Origin: Pedobacter ginsengisoli
GTDB taxonomy: Bacteria > Bacteroidota > Bacteroidia > Sphingobacteriales > Sphingobacteriaceae
Direction of reading: 5' to 3'
Length of the DNA: 64,000 nucleotides
Assembly (NCBI RefSeq): GCF_002736205.1
Contig: NZ_CP024091.1
Span: 4,461,555 to 4,525,554, forward strand
In this document: positions 7,804 to 17,519 of the stretch, piece after piece
Layout: every line of letters starts with the position of its first letter
Position numbering within the stretch: position 1 is the stretch's first letter
The notes under the pieces: generated by a model
What the model saw: only the letters and a program-made list of their open reading frames with translations
The model's database searches: none
Told to the model about the DNA's origin: nothing
Made by a program: the position numbers and the translations under genes

Positions 7804-9666
7804 ATGTTTAATGAATATGATGTAATTGTTGTCGGAGCAGGACACGCCGGTTGTGAAGCAGCGGCAGCAGCAGCCAACCTTGGCTCCTCTGTTCTCCTGA
7901 TTACAATGAACATGGAAACCATCGCGCAGATGAGTTGCAACCCTGCAATGGGCGGCGTTGCCAAGGGACAAATTGTTCGGGAGATTGATGCTATGGGCGG
8001 CTACTCAGGGATTATAAGTGACAAAACAACACTCCAATTCCGCATGCTAAACCTTTCAAAAGGACCTGCCATGTGGAGCCCAAGAACTCAAAATGACAGA
8101 AAAAGATTCGCTGAAGAATGGAGATTAGCCTTGGAACGAACTCCAAATGTCGACTTCTGGCAGGACATGGTAAGCAGTCTTTTGATCAAAAACAACACAG
8201 TAGTTGGTGTTAAAACTTCACTCGGTGTCGAGATAAAAGGCAAGTCTGTAGTACTAACAAATGGAACATTTTTGAATGGTGTCATACATGTTGGAGAAAA
8301 AAAATTTGGCGGTGGTCGCACAGGAGAAAAAGCAGCAACCGGAATTACAGAACAACTTACAGAACTCGGCTTTGAGGCCGGAAGAATGAAAACCGGAACT
8401 CCTCCCAGAATCGACGGAAGATCTTTGAACTACTCCGTAATGGAAGAACAGTGGGGTGATGAAAATCCTGGTAAATTTTCCTTCACTAATACTACCCGTC
8501 CAACTGAACAACGCTGTTGCTGGATTACTTATACTAATCTCGAAGTTCACGAAACTTTAAAAGAAGGGTTCGAAAAATCTCCAATGTTTACAGGCCGTAT
8601 CAAAGGACTGGGGCCAAGATACTGCCCTTCAATTGAAGACAAAATCAACAGATTTGCAGAGCGCGAAAGACATCAGATATTCGTAGAACCTGAAGGCTGG
8701 AATACCTGCGAAATATATGTTAACGGATTTTCAACCTCATTGCCAGAAGATGTACAGTATAAAGCCCTAACAAAGATTCCAGGATTCGAAAATGCCAAGA
8801 TGTTCAGACCTGGCTACGCCATTGAATACGACTATTTTCCACCTACTCAACTAGGATTAACACTTGAAACTAAATTAATAAGCAATTTGTTCTTTGCTGG
8901 CCAGATAAATGGAACAACAGGATACGAAGAGGCTGCTAGTCAGGGTTTTATAGCAGGAATCAATGCCCACCAAAAGGTAAAAGACAAACACGAGCTTATT
9001 CTAAAACGCTCCGAATCTTACATTGGTGTACTAATTGATGATCTTGTAACCAAAGGCACTGAGGAGCCGTATAGAATGTTTACATCAAGAGCAGAACATA
9101 GACTTTTACTTAGACAAGACAATGCCGATATCAGACTCTCCCCTATCGGCCATAGCTTAGGTTTAATAGACGATGAACGTCTAGAACTTGTTAAGCAAAA
9201 AGTAGCCAATTCAGATGCAATTGTAGACTTCTCCAAGAAACAAGCAATCGACATGAGCCAGGCAAATGCCCTCTTAGAAGATCTTGGAACAAGTACATTA
9301 AATCAAACAGTAAAAATTTTTAATCTTTTAAGCCGTCCTCAGGTAGGAATAGACGATCTAAGAAAAGTAAGTCCTAACCTCAATGAGTTCCTTGAGCAAT
9401 TTGATAAAGAAACTATTGAACAAGCTGAAATAAAGATCAAGTATGAGAGTTATTTTGAAAAGGAACAGGAGATTGTAAATAAAATGCAAAAAATGGAAGA
9501 CAAAGATATCAATCCAAATTTTGACTACTCGCAATTAGTATCTTTATCAAAAGAGGCTCGAGAAAAATTATTAAGGATAAAACCCAGAACTCTTGGTCAG
9601 GCTTCCCGAATTTCGGGCGTTTCACCTTCCGATATCTCGGTTTTAATGGTTCATATTAGCAAATAA
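7804..9666 (+). CDS. mnmG: tRNA uridine-34 5-carboxymethylaminomethyl modification enzyme MnmG
   Basis: A 620-residue FAD protein (GidA). With MnmE it installs the cmnm5 group on U34 of tRNAs reading two-codon boxes. The FAD-binding VVGAGHAG motif is at residues 10-16, followed by the family stretch SCNPAMGG (44-51) and the GidA signature region GPRYCPSIEDK. The C-terminal helical domain that meets MnmE is present, so the length is normal. The ATG at 7804 begins the domain directly. The gene follows a pair of parS-like sites in its leader and has its own -7 box; its usual neighbour rsmG (gidB) is absent. Confidence 0.97.
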   Translation: MFNEYDVIVVGAGHAGCEAAAAAANLGSSVLLITMNMETIAQMSCNPAMGGVAKGQIVREIDAMGGYSGIISDKTTLQFRMLNLSKGPAMWSPRTQNDRKRFAEEWRLALERTPNVDFWQDMVSSLLIKNNTVVGVKTSLGVEIKGKSVVLTNGTFLNGVIHVGEKKFGGGRTGEKAATGITEQLTELGFEAGRMKTGTPPRIDGRSLNYSVMEEQWGDENPGKFSFTNTTRPTEQRCCWITYTNLEVHETLKEGFEKSPMFTGRIKGLGPRYCPSIEDKINRFAERERHQIFVEPEGWNTCEIYVNGFSTSLPEDVQYKALTKIPGFENAKMFRPGYAIEYDYFPPTQLGLTLETKLISNLFFAGQINGTTGYEEAASQGFIAGINAHQKVKDKHELILKRSESYIGVLIDDLVTKGTEEPYRMFTSRAEHRLLLRQDNADIRLSPIGHSLGLIDDERLELVKQKVANSDAIVDFSKKQAIDMSQANALLEDLGTSTLNQTVKIFNLLSRPQVGIDDLRKVSPNLNEFLEQFDKETIEQAEIKIKYESYFEKEQEIVNKMQKMEDKDINPNFDYSQLVSLSKEAREKLLRIKPRTLGQASRISGVSPSDISVLMVHISK

Positions 9667-9809
9667 CACACAACTAACTGTATTATAATACATTAGATAA
9701 ATATAAAACAATTAAAAACACGGATCATTTTAAAGCGATTTAAGACACTTTTAAAAAGTTTTAATGATAACTATCAAAAGAAGGGTTAAACTCAACACAC
9801 AACATATAA

Positions 9810-11438
9810 ATGACTAAATATAACAACATAGTCTATTTAAGAAATTTCATAGTCTATTTTTTGATAATTTCTTTAATTTATAGCTGCGCAAGTATTCAGC
9901 AACCTCAGGGAGGGCCAAGAGATACTACCCCACCAAAGGTTCTAAAAATGGAACCAAAAAATCAGACTGTAAACTTCACTGCCAAAAAAGTTGTTATTGA
10001 ATTTGATGAATACTTTAAGTTACAGAATGAGTTCAAAGAATTTTCTGTTTCTCCCGAAATGCCTAAACCACCGGTTTTAAAAGTAAAGGGAAAAAAATTA
10101 GAAATAAACTTTCCAGATAGTCTCGAAAAAAACACAACCTATACTTTAAACTTTGGAAAGGCAGTAGCCGATGTAAACGAATCAAATGCTGCTAAAAATT
10201 TAACTTATGTATTTTCAACCGGACCTAAGCTCGATTCACTAAGCATAAAAGGTAAAGTAACAAATTCACTTACTGGCGAACCTGAATTAGATGCAGTTGC
10301 TTTTATATTACCACTAAACAGAGATACCTTATTTGGAAAAGGAAAGCCGTCCATCTATACATTAACTGATAGCAGTGGTAACTATAGTCTAAACAATTTA
10401 AGAACTGGCAGCTATAAACTCTATGTTCTTAAAGAAAAAAATGGTGATAAAATCTATCAGCAAGCTACTGACGAAGTAGGGTTTTTAAAAGATACCATAG
10501 TGCTCACAAAAAATCTTGATAGCATGAACATAAAAGTATTTAAAGAAGATGCAACAGTATTCAGAATATTAGATAAGCGATTAAATCCTGATGGAAGCAT
10601 GTCATTCAGCTTCAATCAGAAGCTAAAAAAACCAGAAGTAGTAGTTCTTGATCCTCCGGCTTTAGACGTTTCAAAGAAAATAAAATTCAGCAAAAACAAC
10701 GATTCTCTAAAAGTATGGCTTACAGATTTAAGTTTTGATTCAACCAAAATCAGCCTAAAAGAAAACGGAAAATTACTTCAAACAACAACACTCACAAGAG
10801 GTAAAAAAGATACATATACACGGTCATTAACTGCAATAAATAACCTTGATAATCGCGCATTACCACCAGGAAGAACGTTAAAATTCACCTTCAATTTTCC
10901 AATTGAAAGCTTTGATGCAAGCAAAATAACGCTTTTAGAGGACTCTGTTGATACCAAAACCTTTACCCTCACTAAAGACAGCTTAGACCATCTCTCCTTC
11001 TATTTCAGATACCCCTGGAGACAAAAAACTATGTACGACATAACCTTTGCACCAGGTGCATTTACAGGCATTTTTAAAACTCAAAACAAAGAAATTAAAA
11101 CCAGTCTTGAGTTAGGTAAAAAAGATGATTATGGCACCTTAAAAGTAAAAATAGTACCACCAGAAAAACAGAAAAGTTATATCCTGGAAATTATTGATGG
11201 CAGTAAAAGCATAGTAAATACAATAGTTGTAAAGCAAGATACTGCAGTAACTTTTAGCAATTACAAAGGCGGAAAATACTTTATAAGAATAACATACGAT
11301 ACCAATAAAAATGGTGTATGGGATACGGGAAATGTTTCTTTAGGTATACAGCCAGAAAAAATATGGAACGAACCTAAAGAGCTATCAATCAGACCAAACT
11401 GGGAAAGAAATGAAGTAATAACAATTCCTAAAGAATAA
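9810..11438 (+). CDS. Ig-like domain (Big_5 type) lipoprotein
   Basis: A 542-residue putative lipoprotein. The N-terminus carries a hydrophobic helix ending in a lipobox-like LIYSC with Cys26, then GGPRDTTPPKV, which in my experience opens the Bacteroidota Ig-like (Big_5/SbsA-type) proteins. One Big_5-like beta domain spans about 40-135 (EFDEYFKLQN ... YTLNFGKAVADVN). A carboxypeptidase-regulatory-like beta domain follows (about 145-230), then more beta-rich repeats. No enzymatic motif is visible. Expected location is the outer membrane or cell surface. It ends 2 bp from the converging carbonic anhydrase-like gene, with no terminator between them. Confidence 0.8.
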   Translation: MTKYNNIVYLRNFIVYFLIISLIYSCASIQQPQGGPRDTTPPKVLKMEPKNQTVNFTAKKVVIEFDEYFKLQNEFKEFSVSPEMPKPPVLKVKGKKLEINFPDSLEKNTTYTLNFGKAVADVNESNAAKNLTYVFSTGPKLDSLSIKGKVTNSLTGEPELDAVAFILPLNRDTLFGKGKPSIYTLTDSSGNYSLNNLRTGSYKLYVLKEKNGDKIYQQATDEVGFLKDTIVLTKNLDSMNIKVFKEDATVFRILDKRLNPDGSMSFSFNQKLKKPEVVVLDPPALDVSKKIKFSKNNDSLKVWLTDLSFDSTKISLKENGKLLQTTTLTRGKKDTYTRSLTAINNLDNRALPPGRTLKFTFNFPIESFDASKITLLEDSVDTKTFTLTKDSLDHLSFYFRYPWRQKTMYDITFAPGAFTGIFKTQNKEIKTSLELGKKDDYGTLKVKIVPPEKQKSYILEIIDGSKSIVNTIVVKQDTAVTFSNYKGGKYFIRITYDTNKNGVWDTGNVSLGIQPEKIWNEPKELSIRPNWERNEVITIPKE

Positions 11439-11440
11439 AA

Positions 11441-11950
11441 TTATCTGAACCAGTCAGAATACATAATATAATTATCAGGTAACTTATTTAATAAAGCCCT
11501 TTGCTCATCAGTAATGGGCTTTATTTTTTTTGCAGGAGTTCCTGCATAAATAAAACCACTTTCACAATGTGTATTTTCTAAAACCACAGCACCGGCAGCA
11601 ATAATTGTGTAGTCCTCAACTACCGCATTATCCATTATTATTGCCCCCATACCAACCAATATATGATCCTTTAAAATACACCCATGAACAATTGCATTAT
11701 GGCCTACAGATACCCTGTTTCCTATTGTAGTAGAAGCTTTTAAATATGTTGCATGAATAACCGCACCGTCCTGAATATTGCTGTCATTACCGATAGTAAT
11801 CTTATTCACATCCCCCCTAATCACTGCATTAAACCAAACAGAACAATTTTTTCCCATAACCACATCGCCAACTATTGTAGCATTAGGTGCTATAAAACAA
11901 TTTTCGCCCCACTTCGGATGTACATTTTTTACTGGTAATATAACTGGCAT
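11441..11950 (-). CDS. Gamma-carbonic anhydrase-like hexapeptide protein (YrdA/PaaY type)
   Basis: A 169-residue left-handed beta-helix protein made of hexapeptide repeats. The three zinc ligands expected in gamma-class carbonic anhydrases are in place: His66, His84 and His89, with the characteristic five-residue spacing of the last pair. Arg45-Gly-Asp matches the conserved RGD stretch. Many family members lack measurable anhydrase activity, so the reaction is not certain. It starts 2 nt after the nadB stop on the same strand and is probably the second gene of a nadB transcript. Confidence 0.85.
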   Translation of the reverse strand: MPVILPVKNVHPKWGENCFIAPNATIVGDVVMGKNCSVWFNAVIRGDVNKITIGNDSNIQDGAVIHATYLKASTTIGNRVSVGHNAIVHGCILKDHILVGMGAIIMDNAVVEDYTIIAAGAVVLENTHCESGFIYAGTPAKKIKPITDEQRALLNKLPDNYIMYSDWFR

Positions 11951-11952
11951 AA

Positions 11953-13539
11953 TTAAAAAATTGTATCTGTTAACTGTTTTGAATGATCCGGATAATCGGT
12001 AGTAAAATGCAGTCCTCTGCTCTCTTTTCTAGCCATAGCCGATTTTATAACAATAAAAGCCACCTGTATTACATTTCTTAGTTCACAAAGTTTTACAGAA
12101 ACCTTATTTCCTTTATAAAAATCCTCAGTTTCCTGATGCAGCAAATACAAACGTCTCATTGCTCTTTCTAATCTAAAATCAGAGCGAACTATCCCAACGT
12201 AATCACTCATCAACTTCTGAGTTTCCCTTAAATTGTGAGTAACCAATATATCCTCATTAGACTGTGTAACCCCATGATCATTCCATTCCGGTATATCTTC
12301 AGGAATTATATTATTCTTAAAATTAGCAACAGCATGTTCAAATATACGATGTGCAAAAACAGGAGCCTCAAGCAACGAATTAGAAGCCAATCTGTTAGCT
12401 CCATGCAAGCCGGTCGAAGAACATTCCCCGCAAGCATATAAATTCTTTATAGAAGATCTTCCAAACTCATCCACCATTATTCCACCGCACATATAATGAG
12501 CAGCTGGAGTAACAGGTATAAGATCTTTGGTCATATCAATACCAATAGACAAGCACTTAGCATAAATATTAGGAAAATGAGCTAAAATATCAGCTTTTTC
12601 CCTATTTCTTATATCAAGATAAACAAAATCCTCACCAGATTTTTTCATTTCCGAATCAATTGCTCTTGCTACAATGTCCCTTGGTGCTAAAGATCCCCGC
12701 TTATCATATTCATACATAAATTCTTCACCATTCTTCCTTCTAAGCACACCTCCAAAACCACGAACAGCTTCCGAAATTAAAAAAGCAGGATACTCCCCAG
12801 GGTGATATAAAGCAGTTGGATGGAACTGTATAAACTCCATATTCCTCACTTTACCTTTAGCCCTGTAAACCATAGCCATTCCGTCCCCAGTTGCAATTAC
12901 CGGATTTGTAGTGCTTGAATAAATATGTCCTGCACCACCAGAAGCCATGATAGTCACATTAGCAAGTATCTTTTCCACATCGTTAAGTTCTGTATTAAAG
13001 GCATATATACCATAACAGTTAATAACCTCAGTAGTCTTATCAACATGAATACCCAAGTGATGTTGCGTAATTAACTCCAAACAGAAGTAATGTGTTAATA
13101 TCTCTATGTTCTCATTCTGATGAATTTGCTTTAATAATACACTTTCAATTTCATAACCGGTCACATCTTTATAGTGCAGTACCCGATGTTCTGAATGTCC
13201 ACCCTCCTTAGCCAGATCATAGACACCGGTACCATCTTTATCAAAATTAGTCCCATAATCAATAATCTCTTGTATACGCTGAGGACCCTCAGTTACAACC
13301 ACTTCAACAATATGTTCATCACATAAACCATCACCGGCAATTAATGTATCTTCAATATGCTTCTCAAAAGAATCATCCTTATCAACAACAACTGCCACCC
13401 CACCCTGAGCATATTTAGTATTGGATTCGTCTTCATTAGACTTAGTAACTATTAATACTTTACCATACTGAGCTGCCTTTAAAGCAAAACTCAAACCAGC
13501 AATACCTGATCCTATGACCAAAAAATCTACTTTTCTCAT
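11953..13539 (-). CDS. nadB: L-aspartate oxidase NadB
   Basis: A 528-residue FAD enzyme of de novo NAD synthesis that oxidises L-aspartate to iminoaspartate, the substrate of NadA. FAD-binding GSGIAGL is at residues 8-14. SNTKYAQGG (about 39-47), EGGHSEHR (about 113-120), HPTALYHPG and the RGDS-like RDIVARAI segment are the flavoprotein signatures expected of NadB rather than succinate dehydrogenase. The length is normal. It is divergent from nadA across a 501-bp spacer and is followed at 2 nt by the carbonic anhydrase-like gene. Confidence 0.95.
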   Translation of the reverse strand: MRKVDFLVIGSGIAGLSFALKAAQYGKVLIVTKSNEDESNTKYAQGGVAVVVDKDDSFEKHIEDTLIAGDGLCDEHIVEVVVTEGPQRIQEIIDYGTNFDKDGTGVYDLAKEGGHSEHRVLHYKDVTGYEIESVLLKQIHQNENIEILTHYFCLELITQHHLGIHVDKTTEVINCYGIYAFNTELNDVEKILANVTIMASGGAGHIYSSTTNPVIATGDGMAMVYRAKGKVRNMEFIQFHPTALYHPGEYPAFLISEAVRGFGGVLRRKNGEEFMYEYDKRGSLAPRDIVARAIDSEMKKSGEDFVYLDIRNREKADILAHFPNIYAKCLSIGIDMTKDLIPVTPAAHYMCGGIMVDEFGRSSIKNLYACGECSSTGLHGANRLASNSLLEAPVFAHRIFEHAVANFKNNIIPEDIPEWNDHGVTQSNEDILVTHNLRETQKLMSDYVGIVRSDFRLERAMRRLYLLHQETEDFYKGNKVSVKLCELRNVIQVAFIVIKSAMARKESRGLHFTTDYPDHSKQLTDTIF

Positions 13540-14040
13540 TAAAATGTGTTATTTCCACTACTTTGTTAACAACGTTGGTATAATTGTTAACTTCTTGTCT
13601 AAATAATTAGAACAATTTTATTTGAATGTTTAAAGCTAAGCTAAAATGGTAATTTGACACAATATTTTAACTTATTTTTAAGCAAGATTACCAAGGTTAT
13701 CAACTTTTTTTTCACCAACTAAGAATACACATATTCGTATTGATAAGTTTTAATGCCAATTAATATATCGTTGTAAATCAGTCTATATTTTTATTAAAAA
13801 TGTAATATAAATGTTAATAAGTTACTAATAACTCATAAAAAAGCATTTTTTTGAAGTACTTTTAAACAATATTAACACACTAATAAACAATAGAAATCTA
13901 TTTATATTAAATAATTATATTTTATTGAAGTGTTGAAAGCTCCGTACCTTTACAAAAGTTCCAAAACAGATAATTAAAATTTATCCTGTTCTTTGATGCA
14001 CTAAAACAAAATATTAATAAAGAAATATCAACTCATTAAA
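13540..14040. promoter_or_regulatory. 501-bp AT-rich divergent spacer between nadB and nadA
   Basis: No open frame of note lies here. Near nadB there are two GTTAAC-centred elements: the palindrome TTGTTAACAA at 13564-13573 and TTGTTAAC at 13584-13591, 20 bp apart. These could be operator half-sites. Near nadA, TTG (13925-13927), a 17-bp spacer and TACCTTTA (13945-13952, one mismatch to TAnnTTTG) form the best promoter candidate, leaving a leader of roughly 80 nt. A smaller inverted repeat AGTTA-CTA-ATAACT lies near 13829-13843. I see no known riboswitch. Confidence 0.45.
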
Positions 14041-15033
14041 ATGGACACCTTAGAGGAAATTAACAGAAAAGGTTTTATAGATGAAAAGATCGACCCTACA
14101 CTTGACCTTTTTGAGGAAATTGAAAGATTAAAGAAGGAAAAGAATGCTATTATATTAGCCCACTATTATCAGGAGCCTGATATTCAGGATATTGCTGATT
14201 ATATTGGTGATAGTTTAGGATTATCTCAGGAAGCGGCTAAAACAGAAGCAGATATTATTGTTTTTGCCGGAGTCCATTTTATGGCAGAAACAGCTAAAAT
14301 TCTTTCTCCCAATAAAACCGTTTTATTGCCAGATGTAAAGGCAGGATGCTCACTTGCAGATAGTTGCCCGCCACATTTGTTTAGGAAATTTAAAGAGAAA
14401 TATCCTGATCACCTGGTAATAACCTATGTAAACTGTACTGCAGAACTCAAAGCATTAAGTGATATCGTATGTACATCAACAAATGCTGTTCAAATTGTTG
14501 AAAGTTTACCTAAAGATCAAAAAATAATCTTCGGACCAGATAAAAATCTGGGTGCCTGGGTAGCAAAGAAAACAGGTAGAGACCTGGTATTGTGGAATGG
14601 TGCCTGTATGGTACATGAAATATTTTCAAGAGAAAAAATTACAAAACTTAAAGAGCGCCATCCAAATGCAAAATTTATTGCACATCCTGAATGTGAAGAA
14701 GCTGTATTAAAAATGGCCGATTACATTGGTTCTACAACAGGATTGTTAAAATATTCTATAAATAGCGATGCTCAGGAATTCATTGTAGCAACAGAAAGCG
14801 GCATTATTCATCAAATGGAGAAAGCTAATCCTGGAAAAACCTTTATACCTGCCCCGCCAAATAACAATTGTGCTTGTAATGATTGCCCTTATATGAAAAG
14901 AAACACATTAGAAAAGCTTTATTTGTGTTTAAAGAATGAAACTCCAGAGGTTACCGTGCCTGAAAATATTATAGAACAAGCACGAAAACCTATTGAAAGG
15001 ATGCTTGAAATATCTGCAAGTTTAGGTTTATAA
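14041..15033 (+). CDS. nadA: Quinolinate synthase NadA
   Basis: A 330-residue 4Fe-4S enzyme that condenses iminoaspartate with dihydroxyacetone phosphate to quinolinate in NAD synthesis. The triplicated fold motifs are visible: LAHYYQEPDIQD (39-50), GVHFMAETAKIL (77-88) and HPECEE (215-220). Cluster ligands are expected at Cys103, Cys189 and one Cys of the CACNDCPYM segment (277, 279 or 282). The length is normal. Its partner nadB is divergent upstream; nadC is not in the window. thiL follows on the same strand after 63 nt. Confidence 0.96.
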   Translation: MDTLEEINRKGFIDEKIDPTLDLFEEIERLKKEKNAIILAHYYQEPDIQDIADYIGDSLGLSQEAAKTEADIIVFAGVHFMAETAKILSPNKTVLLPDVKAGCSLADSCPPHLFRKFKEKYPDHLVITYVNCTAELKALSDIVCTSTNAVQIVESLPKDQKIIFGPDKNLGAWVAKKTGRDLVLWNGACMVHEIFSREKITKLKERHPNAKFIAHPECEEAVLKMADYIGSTTGLLKYSINSDAQEFIVATESGIIHQMEKANPGKTFIPAPPNNNCACNDCPYMKRNTLEKLYLCLKNETPEVTVPENIIEQARKPIERMLEISASLGL

Positions 15034-15096
15034 GTTTTTTTATAAAAATAAGTATGTTGGTAACTATGTTAATTTACTGTATAACAATATAATATA

Positions 15097-16137
15097 ATGT
15101 TTGAAAATAAAGAAAGAACTGATATTTCAGAGTTGGGAGAATTTGGGCTGATAAAGCATTTAACAGATACTTTTAAAATAAGACATGAAAGCAGTATAAA
15201 AGGTATAGGAGACGATGCAGCAGTACTAAATTTTAATAACAAAGAAGTATTGGTTTCCACAGATCTTTTACTCGAAGGTATTCACTTTGATCTGGCTTAT
15301 GTGCCCTTGATACATTTGGGCTATAAAGCCATACAAGTCAATCTAAGCGATATTTATGCTATGAATGGTATTGCAACTCAGGTAACAGTTTCTATTGGCT
15401 TGTCGAGTAAATTTCCTTTAGAAGCTGTTGAAGAAATTTATAAAGGAGTTGAACTTGCCTGCAATAAATTTAATATAGATCTTATTGGTGGTGATACCTC
15501 AGCAAGTAAACAAGGATTGGTAATTAGCGTAACCAGCATTGGTTATGCAGAAAAAAGTGATGTGGTTTATAGAAATGGAGCTGGTGAAGGTGATCTTTTA
15601 TGTGTTTCGGGAGATTTAGGCGGTGCCTATGTCGGAATGCAGATATTAGAAAGAGAGAAACTAATTTTCCTTGAAAATCCTAATATTCAGCCAGATCTGG
15701 AAGGCAAAGATTATATCATAGAACGTCAGTTAAAACCTGAAGGCAGAAGAGATATAGTCGATCTTTTGGCACAAATGGAAATTAAACCAACATCAATGAT
15801 AGATGTATCTGACGGGTTGGCTTCAGAAATATTACACATTTGCCAGCAATCAGAAAAAGGATGTAACCTTTACGAAGAAAAAATTCCAATAGATCCAATG
15901 ACTTACGAAACTGCGCGTGAACTTGGCCTGGATCCAACTGTATGTGCTTTAAGCGGCGGAGAAGACTATGAATTACTGTTTACAATTAAACAGGAAGACT
16001 ATCCTAAACTAAAAAATGATGTTGATATCACCATTATTGGTCACATTACTGATAAAAACTCAGGGTGTAAAATGATATCAAAATCCAATGTTGTGCACGA
16101 ATTAAAAGCACAAGGATGGAATGCATTTAAATTATAA
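15097..16137 (+). CDS. thiL: Thiamine-monophosphate kinase ThiL
   Basis: A 346-residue kinase of the AIR synthase/PurM fold that phosphorylates thiamine monophosphate to the active pyrophosphate. The N-terminal KGIGDDAAV motif (about 35-43), the STDLLLEGIHFDL stretch (about 54-66), GGDTSAS (about 134-140) and the late ALSGGEDYELLFT signature (about 292-304) are all present. It follows nadA by 63 nt. It overlaps the end of the converging rmuC gene by 6 bp, so the two messages must read into each other. Confidence 0.94.
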   Translation: MFENKERTDISELGEFGLIKHLTDTFKIRHESSIKGIGDDAAVLNFNNKEVLVSTDLLLEGIHFDLAYVPLIHLGYKAIQVNLSDIYAMNGIATQVTVSIGLSSKFPLEAVEEIYKGVELACNKFNIDLIGGDTSASKQGLVISVTSIGYAEKSDVVYRNGAGEGDLLCVSGDLGGAYVGMQILEREKLIFLENPNIQPDLEGKDYIIERQLKPEGRRDIVDLLAQMEIKPTSMIDVSDGLASEILHICQQSEKGCNLYEEKIPIDPMTYETARELGLDPTVCALSGGEDYELLFTIKQEDYPKLKNDVDITIIGHITDKNSGCKMISKSNVVHELKAQGWNAFKL

Positions 16138-17457
16138 AATATCTTCCTCATCAGGTAAGGCAGAATCCAGAAATTTGGTGTCAATTTGCTTGGTAGCTTT
16201 GGCACCTAATTTCTTAATTTTCTCTGAAGTTGTAGATAGGTTACCTGCACCTGTTGAAAGCTTATTTAAAGCTTTATCATAAGCATCCTGGCTTTGCTTA
16301 ATATTTTTTCCTATGCCCTCCATATCAGTTAAAAAACCAACAAATTTATCATACATATTGCCACTTAAACGGGCAATTTCCAACACATTTCTATTCTGTC
16401 TTTCCTGTTTCCATATACTGGCAATAGTACGTAAAGTAGCCAATAAAGTAGATGGACTTACAATAACTACTTTCTTATCCCAGGCATAATTAAACAGTTC
16501 AGTATCCTGTTGTACAGCAATACCAAAAGAAGATTCTATAGATATAAACAGTAAAACAAAATCAGGAGAATTTATCTGATAAAGTTCATGATAGTTTTTT
16601 GCAGATAAACCTTGAATATGCGCTTTTATAGAAGCAAGGTGTTGTTTTAAATTCAATTCCTTATCCACATCTGCTTCTGAAGTAACCAATCGCTCATAAG
16701 CCAGTAAAGAGACCTTAGAATCAATTATAATATGTTTATCATCCGGAAGATCAATAATAACATCTGGTTGCATCCTACCCCCATCATAAGAGCTTAAACT
16801 GGTCTGTATTCTATACTCTCTATCCTTAACCAAACCAGATCTTTCCAGAACTCGCTCAAGTATCACCTCACCCCAGTTTCCTTGTTTTTTATTATCACCC
16901 TTAAGCGCCTTGGTTAAGTTATTAGCATCTTCCTGAATTTGCTTGGTCTGATCCATTAATTGAGATATTACCCCCTTTAAAACATTTCTTTCGTCCGATT
17001 CAGATTTATATACCTTATCAACCTTATCTTCAAAAGCTTTAATGTTTTCTTTAAACGGATTTAAAATAATATCAAGATTAGTTCTGTTTTGTTCTGTAAA
17101 CCGTGCTGTTTTTTCTTCAAGAACTTTGTTGGCAATATTTTCAAATTCCAGCTTAAATCTTTCTTGTAATTCAGCAATATATTTATCCTGTTCAATTTGT
17201 TTTTCACGTTGGGCAATCAGCGATTCTTCGGCCTTAATAACCTTACTGCGCTCATTCATATAATTAATACGAAGATCATTCAATTCATCTTCCAGCTTTA
17301 ATTTTTCATCCTTAAGCCAGTTCATTGATTTTTGATGTTCCAATTCCTTTAACTCCAAAAGCGCAATATGATTTTGATTAACCACTGGTTTTTTAAACAA
17401 CAAAAAAATAAGTGAGGCTAAAATGACAACTAATAATACTATTCCTGCTATTTCCAT
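16132..17457 (-). CDS. rmuC: DNA recombination protein RmuC family
   Basis: A 441-residue RmuC-type protein with an N-terminal membrane helix (about 2-22), a charged coiled coil (about 30-110) and the RmuC nuclease-like domain (about 150-380) with QGNWGEVILE, DGGRMQPDVIIDLPD and the IIDSKVSL stretch typical of PD-(D/E)XK folds. In E. coli RmuC limits rearrangements at inverted repeats. An in-frame ATG at 17502 would place the start inside the -7 box at 17500-17507, so I choose the ATG at 17457, which also begins the membrane helix. It overlaps thiL tail-to-tail by 6 bp. Confidence 0.9.
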   Translation of the reverse strand: MEIAGIVLLVVILASLIFLLFKKPVVNQNHIALLELKELEHQKSMNWLKDEKLKLEDELNDLRINYMNERSKVIKAEESLIAQREKQIEQDKYIAELQERFKLEFENIANKVLEEKTARFTEQNRTNLDIILNPFKENIKAFEDKVDKVYKSESDERNVLKGVISQLMDQTKQIQEDANNLTKALKGDNKKQGNWGEVILERVLERSGLVKDREYRIQTSLSSYDGGRMQPDVIIDLPDDKHIIIDSKVSLLAYERLVTSEADVDKELNLKQHLASIKAHIQGLSAKNYHELYQINSPDFVLLFISIESSFGIAVQQDTELFNYAWDKKVVIVSPSTLLATLRTIASIWKQERQNRNVLEIARLSGNMYDKFVGFLTDMEGIGKNIKQSQDAYDKALNKLSTGAGNLSTTSEKIKKLGAKATKQIDTKFLDSALPDEEDIL

Positions 17458-17499
17458 ACTAATATTGTTATCAAAAATGATGATAAAAACTTTAAATTG

Positions 17500-17507
17500 C
17501 AAAAATA
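17500..17507 (-). promoter_or_regulatory. Bacteroidota -7 box for rmuC
   Basis: Read on the minus strand this is TATTTTTG, an exact TAnnTTTG. It lies 42 nt before the chosen rmuC start, giving a leader of about 37 nt, and excludes the longer start at 17502. Confidence 0.5.
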
Positions 17508-17519
17508 AATAGTAATTAG

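Noticed and set aside
8088..8550. Antisense frames opposite mnmG
   Set aside because: They overlap a certain gene and show no domain or promoter.
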